From Sphingobium lignivorans (GTDB lineage: Bacteria; Pseudomonadota; Alphaproteobacteria; Sphingomonadales; Sphingomonadaceae), in contig NZ_JACHKA010000001.1 in assembly GCF_014203955.1 (NCBI RefSeq), positions 1,736,001 through 1,800,000 on the forward strand: DNA of 64,000 nt. Reading direction: 5' to 3'. The notes under the pieces are model-generated. The model was not told the origin of the DNA, did no database searches, and was given only the letters and a program-made list of their open reading frames with translations. A program made the position numbers and the translations under genes. Numbering within the stretch: the first letter of the stretch is position 1; every line of letters begins with the position of its first letter. This document shows positions 1-10,548 of this stretch, piece by piece.

Positions 1-326
1 GCGGCGGCATAGCCATCCACCCGCGCGCGCTCGCGCAACGGATCGAGCGCGCCGACGAGCAGGGTGCCGGGCGCCACACCGGCCAGCGTCGCCGCATCCG
101 GCCCCTGCACGCACAGCACGATGCCCGCGCCCGTGACGGTCGCGGCGCGATCGCCAAGCGCGGCCCCGGCCGCTTCATAATCCGCATCGGTAATGGATGC
201 CTGGAGGCCGGCGCCGGTCTCCACCATGACCTGCGCACCCAGCGCCGCGAACTTGCGAACGGTTTCCGGGGAAGCGGAGACGCGTTTTTCCCCCGGAGCC
301 GTCTCGCGAAGAACGGCGATCTTCAT
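1..326 (-). CDS. pntA: NAD(P) transhydrogenase subunit alpha, N-terminal part (cut by window edge)
   Basis: About 108 N-terminal residues are visible, opening with MKIAVLRETAPGEKRVSASP, the conserved start of the NAD(H)-binding domain I of proton-translocating transhydrogenase. The family couples hydride transfer between NADH and NADP+ to proton movement across the inner membrane, and this subunit carries the soluble NAD(H) domain. The ATG at 324-326 is the only start giving the family N-terminus. It lies 26 bases downstream of the cytochrome oxidase subunit IV gene on the same strand, a pairing common in sphingomonads. Membrane domains and pntB would lie beyond the window edge. Confidence 0.93.
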   Translation of the reverse strand, partial: MKIAVLRETAPGEKRVSASPETVRKFAALGAQVMVETGAGLQASITDADYEAAGAALGDRAATVTGAGIVLCVQGPDAATLAGVAPGTLLVGALDPLRERARVDGYAA

Positions 327-351
327 GAGCGAAGCGGCCGGGCCGGCGCGA

Positions 352-483
352 TCAGGAAATGATCAATATGACGAGGAGCGCCAGAATCGCGGTGATGATC
401 GAACCCCACTTCATCAGGGCGACAAAGCCCGTGAAGGTGGAGTTTGCCTGAGTCATGTCCTGCTGTGCCATAGGTTCGGTCAT
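352..483 (-). CDS. aa3-type cytochrome c oxidase subunit IV family, 43 aa
   Basis: A 43-residue protein with a short polar N-terminus (MTEPMAQQDMTQ) followed by one hydrophobic helix at about residues 20-42. This matches the bacterial aa3-type cytochrome oxidase subunit IV family, single-span accessory subunits of the heme-copper oxidase in the inner membrane. The fit to the family (TFTGFVALMKWGSIITAIL) is good in length and in the segment preceding the helix. It is upstream of pntA on the same strand, with 25 bases between, and the two are probably co-transcribed. The other oxidase subunits are not in the window, so the functional assignment is by family only. Confidence 0.85.
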   Translation of the reverse strand: MTEPMAQQDMTQANSTFTGFVALMKWGSIITAILALLVILIIS

Positions 484-648
484 CCCTGTTTCATCTCTCC
501 CGACCTGTCTTAGCGGCAAGAATTCGCGCTCTCAAGCCGATTGAGGACCCGTTTGCCGGCTGACGAAATGCCCCGATCGGCTTGCGCTTAATCCGCTCTT
601 TACCTGCCGTCTTTATCAGCAGCCCCGGGGCACGTGCAGGAAGAGAGA

Positions 649-2097
649 ATGAGCGACGCGGAAAATCCACTTCTCTTGCTGGTCGACGACGAGCCGGCGC
701 AGCGGCGCCTGAACGTCGCGATGGCCGGCCGCGCCGGGTGGCGGACGATCTGCGCGAACAGCGCGGAGGATGCGCTGGCCGCGCTCGGCACGCGCGAAGG
801 CATGCGTCTCTCGGCGGTGATCGTGGACGACTGGACCGAAGGGCTCGAGGCGACGGCACTCATCCGCGCCATTCACGAACGCCGGCCGACGCTTCCCGTG
901 CTCATTCTTACCGCCAATGGCTCGGCCGCCAAGGCGGTGGAAGCGATGCGCGCGGGCGCCCATGACTTCCTCATCAAGCCGATCGCACCGGACAGTCTCC
1001 TTGCCGCGCTCCAGGCCGTGCTCAGCCATCCCACATCGGCCGGCGAGCTGCGCCCGCTCACCGAGAAGATCCGCGCGCCGCTCGGATTCGACGAGATCGT
1101 CGGTTCCTCGCCGACCTTCCGCGCGGCGCTCGCCATCGCGGCCAAGGCAGCGCGCGCCCGCGTGCCGATCCTCATCGAAGGCGAGAGCGGCGTCGGCAAG
1201 GAAGTGATCGCGCATGCGATTCATGCCGCAAGCCCGCGCGCGCGGCTGCCGCTCGTCACGGTCAATTGCGGCGCCATTCCGGCGAATCTCGTCGAATCGG
1301 ACCTGTTCGGCCACGAACGCGGCGCGTTCACGGGCGCGTTCGACCGGCATGTCGGCAAGTTCAGCGTCGCCAATGGCGGCACCATCTTCCTCGACGAGAT
1401 CAGCGAACTGCCGCTCGAAGCGCAAGTGAAGCTGCTGCGCGCGCTGCAGGATGGCGAGATCCAGCCTGTGGGCGCGCGCATGCCGAGCCAGGTGGACGTG
1501 CGCGTGATCGCCGCGACCAACAAGCGCCTGATCGACGAAGTGGAAGCAGGGCGGTTCCGCGAGGATCTCTATTACCGGCTCAACGTCGTCCAACTCACCA
1601 TCCCGCCGCTGCGCGAGCGCGCAGGCGACATTCCCGCCCTTGCGCGCCACCTGCTGGACCGCATCGGGGCGCAGCCGGGCATGCGCAGCCTCGGCATCAC
1701 CAGCGATGCGCTGGGCCTGCTCTCCCGCCATGACTGGCCCGGCAATGTCCGGCAGCTCCACAACACCCTGTTCCGTGCCGCCGTGCTCTGCGAGGGCGAC
1801 GCGCTGACCGCCGCCGACTTCCCCCAGCTCGCCGGCCAGATCGAGAATGTCGCGGCCCGGAGCGACCGCCGGGGCGTGACGCCCATCGTGCGCAATGCGC
1901 AGGAAAACGGCATCGGCGTGACGCTGTACGAGGCCAACGGCCATCTGCGCGCGCTGGCCGATATCGAGGCGGACGTCATCCGGCTCGCCATCGGCCATTA
2001 TCGCGGCCGCATGACCGAAGTCGCGCGGCGCCTCGGCATCGGGCGCTCGACGCTGTACCGCAAGCTCGCCGAACTGGGGATCGACACGGCGGCCTGA
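649..2097 (+). CDS. Sigma-54-dependent response regulator (NtrC family)
   Basis: A 482-residue three-domain regulator. Residues 8-125 form a receiver domain (LLLVDDEP at the start, candidate phospho-acceptor aspartates 60/61, conserved Lys in LIKP). Residues about 150-385 form an AAA+ domain with Walker A GESGVGKE at 178 and the sigma-54 contact motif GAFTGA at 225. The C-terminal 40 residues are a Fis-type helix-turn-helix (TEVARRLGIGRSTLYRKLAE). Such proteins use ATP to open sigma-54 promoters after phosphorylation by a sensor kinase. No kinase is adjacent, so the stimulus is unknown. ATG 649 is preferred over GTG 634 because AGGAAGAG sits just upstream of it. Confidence 0.93.
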   Translation: MSDAENPLLLLVDDEPAQRRLNVAMAGRAGWRTICANSAEDALAALGTREGMRLSAVIVDDWTEGLEATALIRAIHERRPTLPVLILTANGSAAKAVEAMRAGAHDFLIKPIAPDSLLAALQAVLSHPTSAGELRPLTEKIRAPLGFDEIVGSSPTFRAALAIAAKAARARVPILIEGESGVGKEVIAHAIHAASPRARLPLVTVNCGAIPANLVESDLFGHERGAFTGAFDRHVGKFSVANGGTIFLDEISELPLEAQVKLLRALQDGEIQPVGARMPSQVDVRVIAATNKRLIDEVEAGRFREDLYYRLNVVQLTIPPLRERAGDIPALARHLLDRIGAQPGMRSLGITSDALGLLSRHDWPGNVRQLHNTLFRAAVLCEGDALTAADFPQLAGQIENVAARSDRRGVTPIVRNAQENGIGVTLYEANGHLRALADIEADVIRLAIGHYRGRMTEVARRLGIGRSTLYRKLAELGIDTAA

Positions 2098-2112
2098 CCG
2101 CCGATTGAACGC

Positions 2113-4131
<2,019 letters not shown>

Positions 4132-4336
4132 TCACCAGCGCAAGCGCCGCGGCCATAGGGGCGCAAGGAAGGTTGGGCGGGCGCGCATCCTCTCTCTTCC
4201 GGCAGGCCGGGCTACACGCCTCAACGCAAAACAGCCTCAAAATTGCGTTAAGTGCAAGTTATTGTGTTTCCGGCCGAAACTCTCCCCGCCGATGGTCGTT
4301 TCGCTCTCGCCCAACATATGGAGGGAGCATATTATC

Positions 4337-5194
4337 ATGAAGACATCATTGTTTGCGTCATTATCGGCCGTGCTGATCGCTGGCTCGGCCGTGCCGGCGC
4401 TTGCACAGCAGGGAGACGCGACCCGGGACTGGACCGGGCCATATGTGGGGGGATCTCTGGGACTGAGCTGGCAACCGAATTTCGACCGTGACACGCTGGA
4501 ACGCCTGACCTTCGATACGAATGGCGACGGCAATTTCGGCGACACGGTCTTCACGCCCACGGGTGGCGATGCGTTCAGCCCTGGCTTCTGTCGCGGCCGG
4601 GCCTATGGCGCGACGCCCGGCTCATGCGGCGGCGATAAGGACAAGCGCGTCGCCTGGTCGATCCATGCCGGCTATGACATGCAGTTCGGCAACATCGTGG
4701 TCGGCGGTATCGTCGAAGGTGGCCGCTCCATGATCGGCAATGCCGTCAGTGGCTTCAGCACGACGCCCGCCAGCTATGTGATGGCGCGCCGGATCGACTG
4801 GGACGCCAATGCCCGGCTGCGCGCCGGCTATGCGCTCGGCACCGGCACGCTCGTCTACGGCACCGGCGGCCTTGCTTATGCCAAGGTGAAGAACAACTTC
4901 GCCACCAGCAACACGTTCAACAGCTTCACCGAGAGCAACACCAGCGCGGATGAATGGGGCTGGACGGCCGGCGGCGGCGTGGAACAGCGCATTACCGACA
5001 ATTTCTCGCTCGGCGTGCTGTATCGCTACACGCGCTTCAACACCGACGGCCACACGGTCCGCGCGGGCCAGGGCTCGCCGGCCTCGACCACCAATCCGTT
5101 CGTCATCACGCCGGCGGGTTATACCGACATCCAGCGCACCAACGACGTGTTCGATCACCAGACCGTGCGCGTGACGGCGAGCTATCGCTTCTGA
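4337..5194 (+). CDS. Outer-membrane beta-barrel protein with signal peptide
   Basis: A 285-residue secreted protein. The signal peptide is about residues 1-24 (MKTSLFASLSAVLIAGSA, cleavage after ALA). The mature start DWTGPYVGGSLGLSW is the pattern of Omp25/Omp31-like small porin-fold proteins, with alternating aromatic strands and a terminal aromatic strand ending VTASYRF, the signal for outer-membrane assembly. The ATG at 4337 is preferred because GGAGGGAGC lies upstream; the open frame extends further but would place residues before the signal peptide. No substrate can be inferred. A strong terminator follows the gene. Confidence 0.85.
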   Translation: MKTSLFASLSAVLIAGSAVPALAQQGDATRDWTGPYVGGSLGLSWQPNFDRDTLERLTFDTNGDGNFGDTVFTPTGGDAFSPGFCRGRAYGATPGSCGGDKDKRVAWSIHAGYDMQFGNIVVGGIVEGGRSMIGNAVSGFSTTPASYVMARRIDWDANARLRAGYALGTGTLVYGTGGLAYAKVKNNFATSNTFNSFTESNTSADEWGWTAGGGVEQRITDNFSLGVLYRYTRFNTDGHTVRAGQGSPASTTNPFVITPAGYTDIQRTNDVFDHQTVRVTASYRF

Positions 5195-5256
5195 GGCAAG
5201 CCGCGCCATGAGGGGTAGGTGGAGGGCTGAGCCTTTCCACCTCCTCCAGCGGGCAA

Positions 5257-5288
5257 AAGAAAAGGGGCCGTCCAGCGGCCCCTTTTTC
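5257..5288. terminator. Bidirectional rho-independent terminator
   Basis: Seven-base perfect stem GGGGCCG (5264-5270) / CGGCCCC (5276-5282) with a five-base loop, followed by TTTTT on the plus strand and preceded by an A-rich run that gives U-runs on the minus strand. It lies between the convergent outer-membrane gene and gcrA, so it can end both transcripts. Confidence 0.85.
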
Positions 5289-5309
5289 ATGTTCAGATGC
5301 GGGCGCGCA

Positions 5310-6011
5310 TCAACGCACGCGCGGGCCACCATAAGGCAAGGGCGGGGGCGGGCGGCGGGTGCCGCGCGGAAGTTGCGCCTGATAAGCGCGCCCGCAATGC
5401 TCGACGCAATAAGGGAAGCCGGGATTCACCTTTTCGCCGCAGAAATGGAAGTCCGGCTCCCCCGGATGGCCGAGCGGCCATTTGCAGATCCGCTCGTTGA
5501 GATCCAGCAGGCTGGTCTTGTCGGCGATCTCGGCGCTGGGCTTGGCCGGCACGAGCCGACGCGGCGGAGCGGGCGGAATGGGCTGCTGCATGTCGCCCGG
5601 GCCCTGCCGCAGGAAGCCGCCGGGGCCCACGGATACGATCCGCGGCTGGGGCGGCGGCGGCGCCGCTTCGGAGGCGGCGACGGGTGCGGGGGCAGCAGGC
5701 TGCGGCGCAGGCCGCGCTTCCACCACCGGGGGTGCCTTGGGCTGGGGCCGCGCGGCGCGGCTTTCCTCGACCGGCGCGGGCTCGGCCTTGGCTGGCGCGG
5801 CGGCGGCCTTGCGGGCCTGCGGCGTCGCGGCAGGCTTGGCCGGATCGGTGGCCTTGACCGGGGAGGGGCGGGCCTGAAGCCCCAGGCGATGGGCCTTGCC
5901 GATCACGGCATTGCGGCTCACGCCGCCCAGTTCCTCGGCGATCTGACTGGCGGTCATACCGCGTTCCCACATCTGCCTGAGCTGCTCGATGCGTTCGTCT
6001 GTCCAGGACAT
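5310..6011 (-). CDS. gcrA: GcrA family cell cycle regulator
   Basis: A 233-residue protein starting MSWTDERIEQLRQMWERGMT, the diagnostic N-terminal helix-turn-helix of GcrA, with SASQIAEELG-type helix (TASQIAEELGGVSRNAVIGK). A Pro/Ala-rich linker covers about residues 55-165. The C-terminal domain (about 170-233) contains four cysteines around CKWPLGHPGEPDFHFCGEK, as in the sigma-70-binding domain of the family. GcrA binds sigma-70 and activates promoters carrying methylated GANTC sites, linking CcrM methylation to the cell cycle in alphaproteobacteria. The start at 6011 drops 14 spurious residues. It is divergent from the ABC-2 permease gene. Confidence 0.95.
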   Translation of the reverse strand: MSWTDERIEQLRQMWERGMTASQIAEELGGVSRNAVIGKAHRLGLQARPSPVKATDPAKPAATPQARKAAAAPAKAEPAPVEESRAARPQPKAPPVVEARPAPQPAAPAPVAASEAAPPPPQPRIVSVGPGGFLRQGPGDMQQPIPPAPPRRLVPAKPSAEIADKTSLLDLNERICKWPLGHPGEPDFHFCGEKVNPGFPYCVEHCGRAYQAQLPRGTRRPPPPLPYGGPRVR

Positions 6012-6136
6012 GACTATTCCTTCTCGTGAAGCAGGCCATATGGGGGCGAGCACTCAAAAGGTCAAATGACCAGTGCATGGCGCGCGCCGCCCGCTGACCG
6101 GTTGCCGATCGAAACGGGACGCGATAGGGGCGGTGC

Positions 6137-6979
6137 ATGGCCGACCAGAACCCGCTGCCCTCTTCCGCATCCCTCATCCGGCACGAGCCCGGCGTTCCGG
6201 TGATCCGCAACGTCAACTGGGCCGGCATGAACGCGCTCTACATGAAGGAAGTGCGCCGGTTCATGAAGGTCCAGCTGCAGACCGTCTGGGCTCCGGCGCT
6301 GACGACCCTGCTGTTCCTGGTGATCTTTACCGTCGCGCTGGGGCGCGGCGGCCTGCAGGTCATGGGCGTGCCCTTCGCCGATTTCGTGGCACCCGGGCTC
6401 ATCATCATGGGGATGGTGCAGAACAGCTTCCAGAATTCCACGACTGCCCTGCTTTCCGCGAAAGTGCAGGGCACCATCGTGGATTATCTGATGCCGCCCA
6501 TCTCCTCGGGCGAACTGCTCTTCGCGCTTGTGGCCTCGTCGGTCACCCGATCGCTGTTCGTGGGGTTCACCATCTGGGTCGCGATGATGTTCTGGCCCGG
6601 CGTCAATGTCATGCCCCATCATCTCTGGGCGGTTCTCTTCTTCGGCATCGCCGGATCGGCCATGCTCGCGCTGCTGGGCATCCTCACCGCCATCTGGGCC
6701 GAGAAATTCGATCATGCCGCCGCCGTCGGCAATTTCGTGGTGGCGCCGCTCTCGCTGCTGTCCGGCACATTCTATTCCATGGATCATGTGGCGCCGGTCT
6801 TCCGGGCTATCAGCCATGTGAACCCGTTCTTCTATGCCATCTCGGGCTTTCGCTACGGCTTCCTGGCAGCGGCCGATTCGCCGCTGGCGGTCGGCGTTGC
6901 GGTGATGCTGGGGCTCAATCTCGCGCTGGCGCTGATCTGCTATCGCGGGCTGAGGCAGGGCTGGAAGATCAAGGCCTGA
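6137..6979 (+). CDS. ABC-2 type transporter permease
   Basis: A 280-residue integral membrane protein with about six transmembrane segments (near residues 50-70, 85-105, 130-155, 165-190, 200-220 and 250-270). The N-terminal cytoplasmic helix (MNALYMKEVRRFMKV) and the family motif around GTIVDYLMPPISSGELL mark the ABC-2 permease group that includes YadH-like exporters of drugs or polysaccharide. An ATP-binding partner is not encoded next to it: gcrA is divergent on one side and hspQ convergent on the other. The substrate cannot be predicted. GC-rich codon use is like that of its neighbours. Confidence 0.88.
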   Translation: MADQNPLPSSASLIRHEPGVPVIRNVNWAGMNALYMKEVRRFMKVQLQTVWAPALTTLLFLVIFTVALGRGGLQVMGVPFADFVAPGLIIMGMVQNSFQNSTTALLSAKVQGTIVDYLMPPISSGELLFALVASSVTRSLFVGFTIWVAMMFWPGVNVMPHHLWAVLFFGIAGSAMLALLGILTAIWAEKFDHAAAVGNFVVAPLSLLSGTFYSMDHVAPVFRAISHVNPFFYAISGFRYGFLAAADSPLAVGVAVMLGLNLALALICYRGLRQGWKIKA

Positions 6980-7027
6980 GCGCAGCCAGCGATCGCCCGC
7001 AGCGGGCGGCGCTTCATCCCTGCCGAA

Positions 7028-7438
7028 TCAGTGCCAGCGACTGGCGCCCAGCGCATAGCCTCCGTCGGCCTTCCGCTCGAACAGCGCATCGATCGCCGGA
7101 TGATCGATCGGATCCCCGGTCTCGTCCGCCACCAGATTCTGCTGGCTGACATAAGCGACATAGCTGGATTCGCCGTTATCCGCGAACAGATGGTAGAAAG
7201 GCTGGTCGCGGGGCGGACGGGCGGCCACCGGAATCGCCTCATACCATTCCTCGCTGTTGGCGAAGACCGGATCGATATCGAACACCACACCGCGAAAGCC
7301 GAACATGCGGTGCCGCACTGTGTCCCCGATCCGGAAACGGGCATGCGCGATGCGTGGCGCCGCGCCGAGCGCACCCGGAAGGGCCGCCGCAAGCTCGGGA
7401 GGAATGGCGTTGCGCTTGTCGTTGGGCGATTGCTTCAT
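7028..7438 (-). CDS. hspQ: Heat shock protein HspQ (YccV-like, hemimethylated-DNA-binding fold)
   Basis: A 136-residue protein whose core, about residues 32-130, matches the HspQ/YccV fold: FRIGDTVRHRMFGFRGVVFD, then a WYEAIP strand, DQPFYHLFAD and SSYVAYVSQQNL. In enterobacteria HspQ modulates Lon protease and binds hemimethylated DNA. About 30 extra N-terminal residues (rich in Pro/Ala) precede the core, which may mean that a start further downstream is used; no strong ribosome site separates the options. It is convergent with the ABC permease gene and lies just upstream of tRNA-Ser on the opposite strand. Confidence 0.88.
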   Translation of the reverse strand: MKQSPNDKRNAIPPELAAALPGALGAAPRIAHARFRIGDTVRHRMFGFRGVVFDIDPVFANSEEWYEAIPVAARPPRDQPFYHLFADNGESSYVAYVSQQNLVADETGDPIDHPAIDALFERKADGGYALGASRWH

Positions 7439-7563
7439 GTGACATGATTTAGTGCGGCTTCGACCAAGCGCAAGTTTTACCGCGCGGGGCGCTTGGCAAA
7501 CCGAAGATCATCCGCTAACAGCGCGCGCTCAGCATCCGCCGGACGGGCCGCCAGGCGCGTCAT

Positions 7564-9189
7564 TCACGGCAACATGCCTCTGCGGAGAGGTGGCTGAGTG
7601 GTCGAAAGCACCGCACTCGAAATGCGGCATACGGGCAACTGTATCGAGGGTTCGAATCCCTCCCTCTCCGCCAAATTACTTTTCGGGTTGCAGGCAGCCG
7701 TCAACACCTTGAACGGTAAGGACATTTCAGGGGTTTGAACACCCTCATTCCAATCATATTCGAGATGAGAGTCTAACGTCAGTTTCAGCACGATACGCTT
7801 GTCCTCGAACGTGCCATTTTGCCATAGTTTCCAAGGGTTTCCGATGAACTCAAAAGCGGTTCGAAAAGTCGCGTCATAGTCTGGCGCGACAGTACCGCAA
7901 CGCGCCGTCCTTTCCGCGACAATGAGCTTCTCGCGCTCCAGCTTTTCAATCTCGTGCTCGTATCTTTTGATGACGGTTGCGCTCTCTGCTGCCATCACGC
8001 GATCCAGCATCATCGAAATCTTCTTTTCCATTGCCGCGACTTCCAGACGAAGTGCTGCGCGAATCTGGTTTAATTTCGCGCTCGCCTCATCCCAGCGTTT
8101 GCGGAAAAGCTTGGAGAACAGATTGAAAAGTTCCTCGCTGGGCGTGAGCTTACCCAGCATCTTTTCGAAAGCGCCTTCGACAGTCTCCCGCTTCACAGAC
8201 TTGCCAAACTTCTCACAGCCACGATGGCGGCAGATATAATAGGCGAACCGCTTGCCGTGCCTTCCACGGCTCCAGTTCGCAGTCATGGGATGGCTACAGC
8301 AGCCACAGGTCACAAATCCTCTCATCGGGAAATCAACATGCACGTCTGCCCGCGCAGGTGCGCGTGGTTTGCCAAACAGACGCTCCTGATTCCGCTGGTA
8401 TGTTTCGAGCGAAATCACGCCTTCATGCTGCCCCTTGCGGAACGACACTTCCCAGACTTTGCTTTCGATATATCCCGCGTAAAGCGGATAGGTCAGAATG
8501 CGATTGACCTGCTCATTCGTCAGGTGGCCGTGGCGGCACAGCGGAAACTGCGGATGCGCTTCGAAGAAGCGTTTCAGCTCCGCTTGCGAGGTGAAGCGCC
8601 CACTGGCGAAACCTTCCAGCCCCTCGCCGATGATCGTCGCCACAGGCTCGTCACGAACAAGAATGCTTCCGCCGCCCGAACTGCGCTGATAGCGATAGCC
8701 GAGCGGAGGATTGTGAACCCAATATCCGTTGAGCATTCTCGACCGCATCCGGTTCTTGGCCTGCTCTCCGTTTTTGCGCCGCGCGTGCTCAGCGACGCTT
8801 GCAAGCAGATGCTCGACAAGCACGCTATCTGAATCCGTTCCGAACTCGATGGATGGGCTTTCGAGCAAGCCGCCAGCGGATGAAATTTCCGCTCGAAGCT
8901 TGATATGCGCCTCGATGCCACGGGCCAGACGCGAAATGTCGTCGATGATGACGACGAGATTGTCCTTGCGGTTCTTTTTCAGGAAGGCGAGCATTTGCAG
9001 CATTGCCGGACGACCGACCATCGAGCCGGACATGTCGTCGCTAAAAACGCGGACAATCTCATAGGAACGGAACTTCGCAAATTCGCGGCAGCGCGTTTCC
9101 TGACTATCGAGGCCATTGCCTTCGCGAGCCTGCTTTTTGGTGCTTACGCGGCGGTATATCACCGCCTTCTGCTGTGTGTTTATGCTCAT
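7564..9189 (-). CDS. Large serine recombinase (integrase) that ends inside tRNA-Ser antisense
   Basis: A 541-residue serine integrase. The catalytic domain has Ser16 in YRRVSTKKQAR and the pattern VVIIDDISRLARGIEAHIKL; the recombinase domain follows (about 170-290); a zinc ribbon with CGCC and CRHRGC cysteines lies near residues 305-345; and a coiled coil spans about 375-425. The last about 37 residues (from 7677 down, containing AEREGFEPSIQLP) are encoded by the antisense strand of tRNA-Ser and the spacer beyond it, so the stop codon is supplied by host DNA. Family members integrate and excise elements at short attachment sites. Its start overlaps the preceding small gene by four bases. Confidence 0.9.
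   Translation of the reverse strand: MSINTQQKAVIYRRVSTKKQAREGNGLDSQETRCREFAKFRSYEIVRVFSDDMSGSMVGRPAMLQMLAFLKKNRKDNLVVIIDDISRLARGIEAHIKLRAEISSAGGLLESPSIEFGTDSDSVLVEHLLASVAEHARRKNGEQAKNRMRSRMLNGYWVHNPPLGYRYQRSSGGGSILVRDEPVATIIGEGLEGFASGRFTSQAELKRFFEAHPQFPLCRHGHLTNEQVNRILTYPLYAGYIESKVWEVSFRKGQHEGVISLETYQRNQERLFGKPRAPARADVHVDFPMRGFVTCGCCSHPMTANWSRGRHGKRFAYYICRHRGCEKFGKSVKRETVEGAFEKMLGKLTPSEELFNLFSKLFRKRWDEASAKLNQIRAALRLEVAAMEKKISMMLDRVMAAESATVIKRYEHEIEKLEREKLIVAERTARCGTVAPDYDATFRTAFEFIGNPWKLWQNGTFEDKRIVLKLTLDSHLEYDWNEGVQTPEMSLPFKVLTAACNPKSNLAEREGFEPSIQLPVCRISSAVLSTTQPPLRRGMLP
7584..7673 (+). tRNA. tRNA-Ser (anticodon CGA)
   Basis: A 90-nt class II tRNA. Acceptor GGAGAGG (7584-7590) pairs with CCTCTCC (7663-7669), followed by G and an encoded CCA end at 7671-7673. 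The D-arm is GGCTGAGTGGTCGAAAGCA, the anticodon stem CCGCA/TGCGG encloses loop CTCGAAA giving anticodon CGA, and the T-arm GGTTCGAATCC is present. The long variable arm is typical of tRNA-Ser. It reads UCG codons. Its 3' end is the attachment region of the neighbouring mobile element, whose recombinase gene runs antisense across it. Confidence 0.95.
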
Positions 9190-9500
9190 GTCGCTAAATA
9201 CTTTGCCCCTCTTTTGTAGGGCCTCAATGTGTTGATCGCGCCCTCGTCATCGAGGTCAACAGGTCCGTCTATGCCGGAAGACAAGAGATTAGCACAAGTT
9301 TTTCCACCATTGAAAGCATAGTTTGCACGCGCTGATAACGAAAGCTGGACCGCAGAAAAGCCGAACGCCTGTTCGATAAATGAGATTGCGATGGCATCAA
9401 GAAAGCGGATCAGATCATCTTTGCCAGTGTCCGAAACGTTCAGGGTCGCGATCTCCACGCGAAGCTCATGCATCTCTTCCATCGTTAGCGGTTTCATCAA
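9186..9500 (-). CDS. Small hypothetical protein upstream of the recombinase, 104 aa
   Basis: A 104-residue acidic protein with predicted helices (MHELRVEIATLNVSDTGKDDLIRFLDA) and no membrane segment or recognised domain. Its stop TGA overlaps the recombinase ATG (ATGA at 9186-9189), so the two are translationally coupled. Such small partners of serine recombinases are sometimes recombination directionality factors or accessory regulators, which would fit, but nothing in the sequence proves it. Unrecognised. Confidence 0.6.
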   Translation of the reverse strand: MMKPLTMEEMHELRVEIATLNVSDTGKDDLIRFLDAIAISFIEQAFGFSAVQLSLSARANYAFNGGKTCANLLSSGIDGPVDLDDEGAINTLRPYKRGAKYLAT

Positions 9501-9819
9501 ACACCCTCCACCGCTTGCGCGGCGCTCAATTGAGCCATGAGAGAGATTGATTTATCCCGTCGCCATTCACCTGCCGGGGGAATAGCGGTCAACATGTTCG
9601 CATCGAGCCAATTGTTTTTTATGAACGCGAGCCACCGCGCATCTTATAATTTTTACTTCAAGGTTCACGCGTAGCGAGAAACCGAAGCTTATAGCTCAAG
9701 CATAACATGGCGCAGTTGTAAGATGCAAATTGTTGATTTATATCAATAATTGGTAATGTCTGAAAAACGTGTGGCGCGTGTGTCGGCATTTATTACAGTT
9801 GTACCTGATTATGCCTGCA
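9501..9819. other. 319-bp gap without genes between recombinase operon and resolvase remnant
   Basis: No coding region can be supported. The stretch is AT-richer than its surroundings and holds a short inverted repeat TTGAT/ATCAA (9733-9737 and 9742-9746). It could hold the recombinase operon promoter on the minus strand or a recombination site for the resolvase, but no convincing boxes were found. Confidence 0.5.
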
Positions 9820-10360
9820 TCAAAGATGACGATACAGTGTGGACCTCCCAACGCCGATTATCCTCGCGGCTTCATCCTTCTTAACGCCGGAGTGAATTAA
9901 ACGGCGGGCTTCCAAAATCTGATGAGCGTTCATTGCCGGAGTGCGGCCAAGCCTTATGCCTCTCGCCTTTGCCGCAGCAAGGCCTGCGCGAGTGCGCTCC
10001 ACGATGGCGTTGCGCTCAAAATCCGAAAACACGCTCATCAAACGGAAGACGATCTCGCCGACATTGCTCGACGTGTCGATACCTTCGGAAAGCGAAATCA
10101 GATTCACGCCGCGCTCACGCAGTTCGTCGCCGATTTCCACGAGGTGACGAAAATTTCTTCCAAGGCGATCCAGCCGCCAGACAACGAGCTGATCGCCCGC
10201 GTTCAGCGCTGCCAGTGCCTTGTCGAGGGCCGGGCCGCTTGCGTGATTTGCCGCTAAGCTTGTCGGTGAAGATGCGCGCACATCCAGAAGCGCGCAGCGC
10301 GTCGAGTTGAAGATTCAGCGACTGGTCGTCAGTTGAGACACGCGCATAGCCAATTCGCAC
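9820..10360 (-). pseudogene. Small serine resolvase/invertase, frameshifted
   Basis: The two halves of a Tn3-type resolvase lie in different frames. The N-terminal half (GTG at 10358-10360) reads [20 protein letters not shown] with the catalytic Ser and ends near DKLSG; the C-terminal half, in the next frame, reads [52 protein letters not shown] and an HTH ending GVGRSTLYRHL. The frames differ by one inserted (or two deleted) bases near 10248-10262. A functional protein would be about 180 residues. It may be decayed, or a sequencing indel may explain it. Confidence 0.85.
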
Positions 10361-10548
10361 AGCTTCCGTTCCGCCGCCGATCAGGGCTTCGGCGGCTGTT
10401 TCAAAATTGGTGGTTTATGAGATGGTCCTTATCCCGTCCTTGTTGAGAACAGGAAAGACCAGTCTGTTGAATAAAACACTATCATCTTCCATCCCTGAAC
10501 AAAAGCTGACGGGAGTCCCGAATTCCACCGTTAACGGGACCGCGATTT

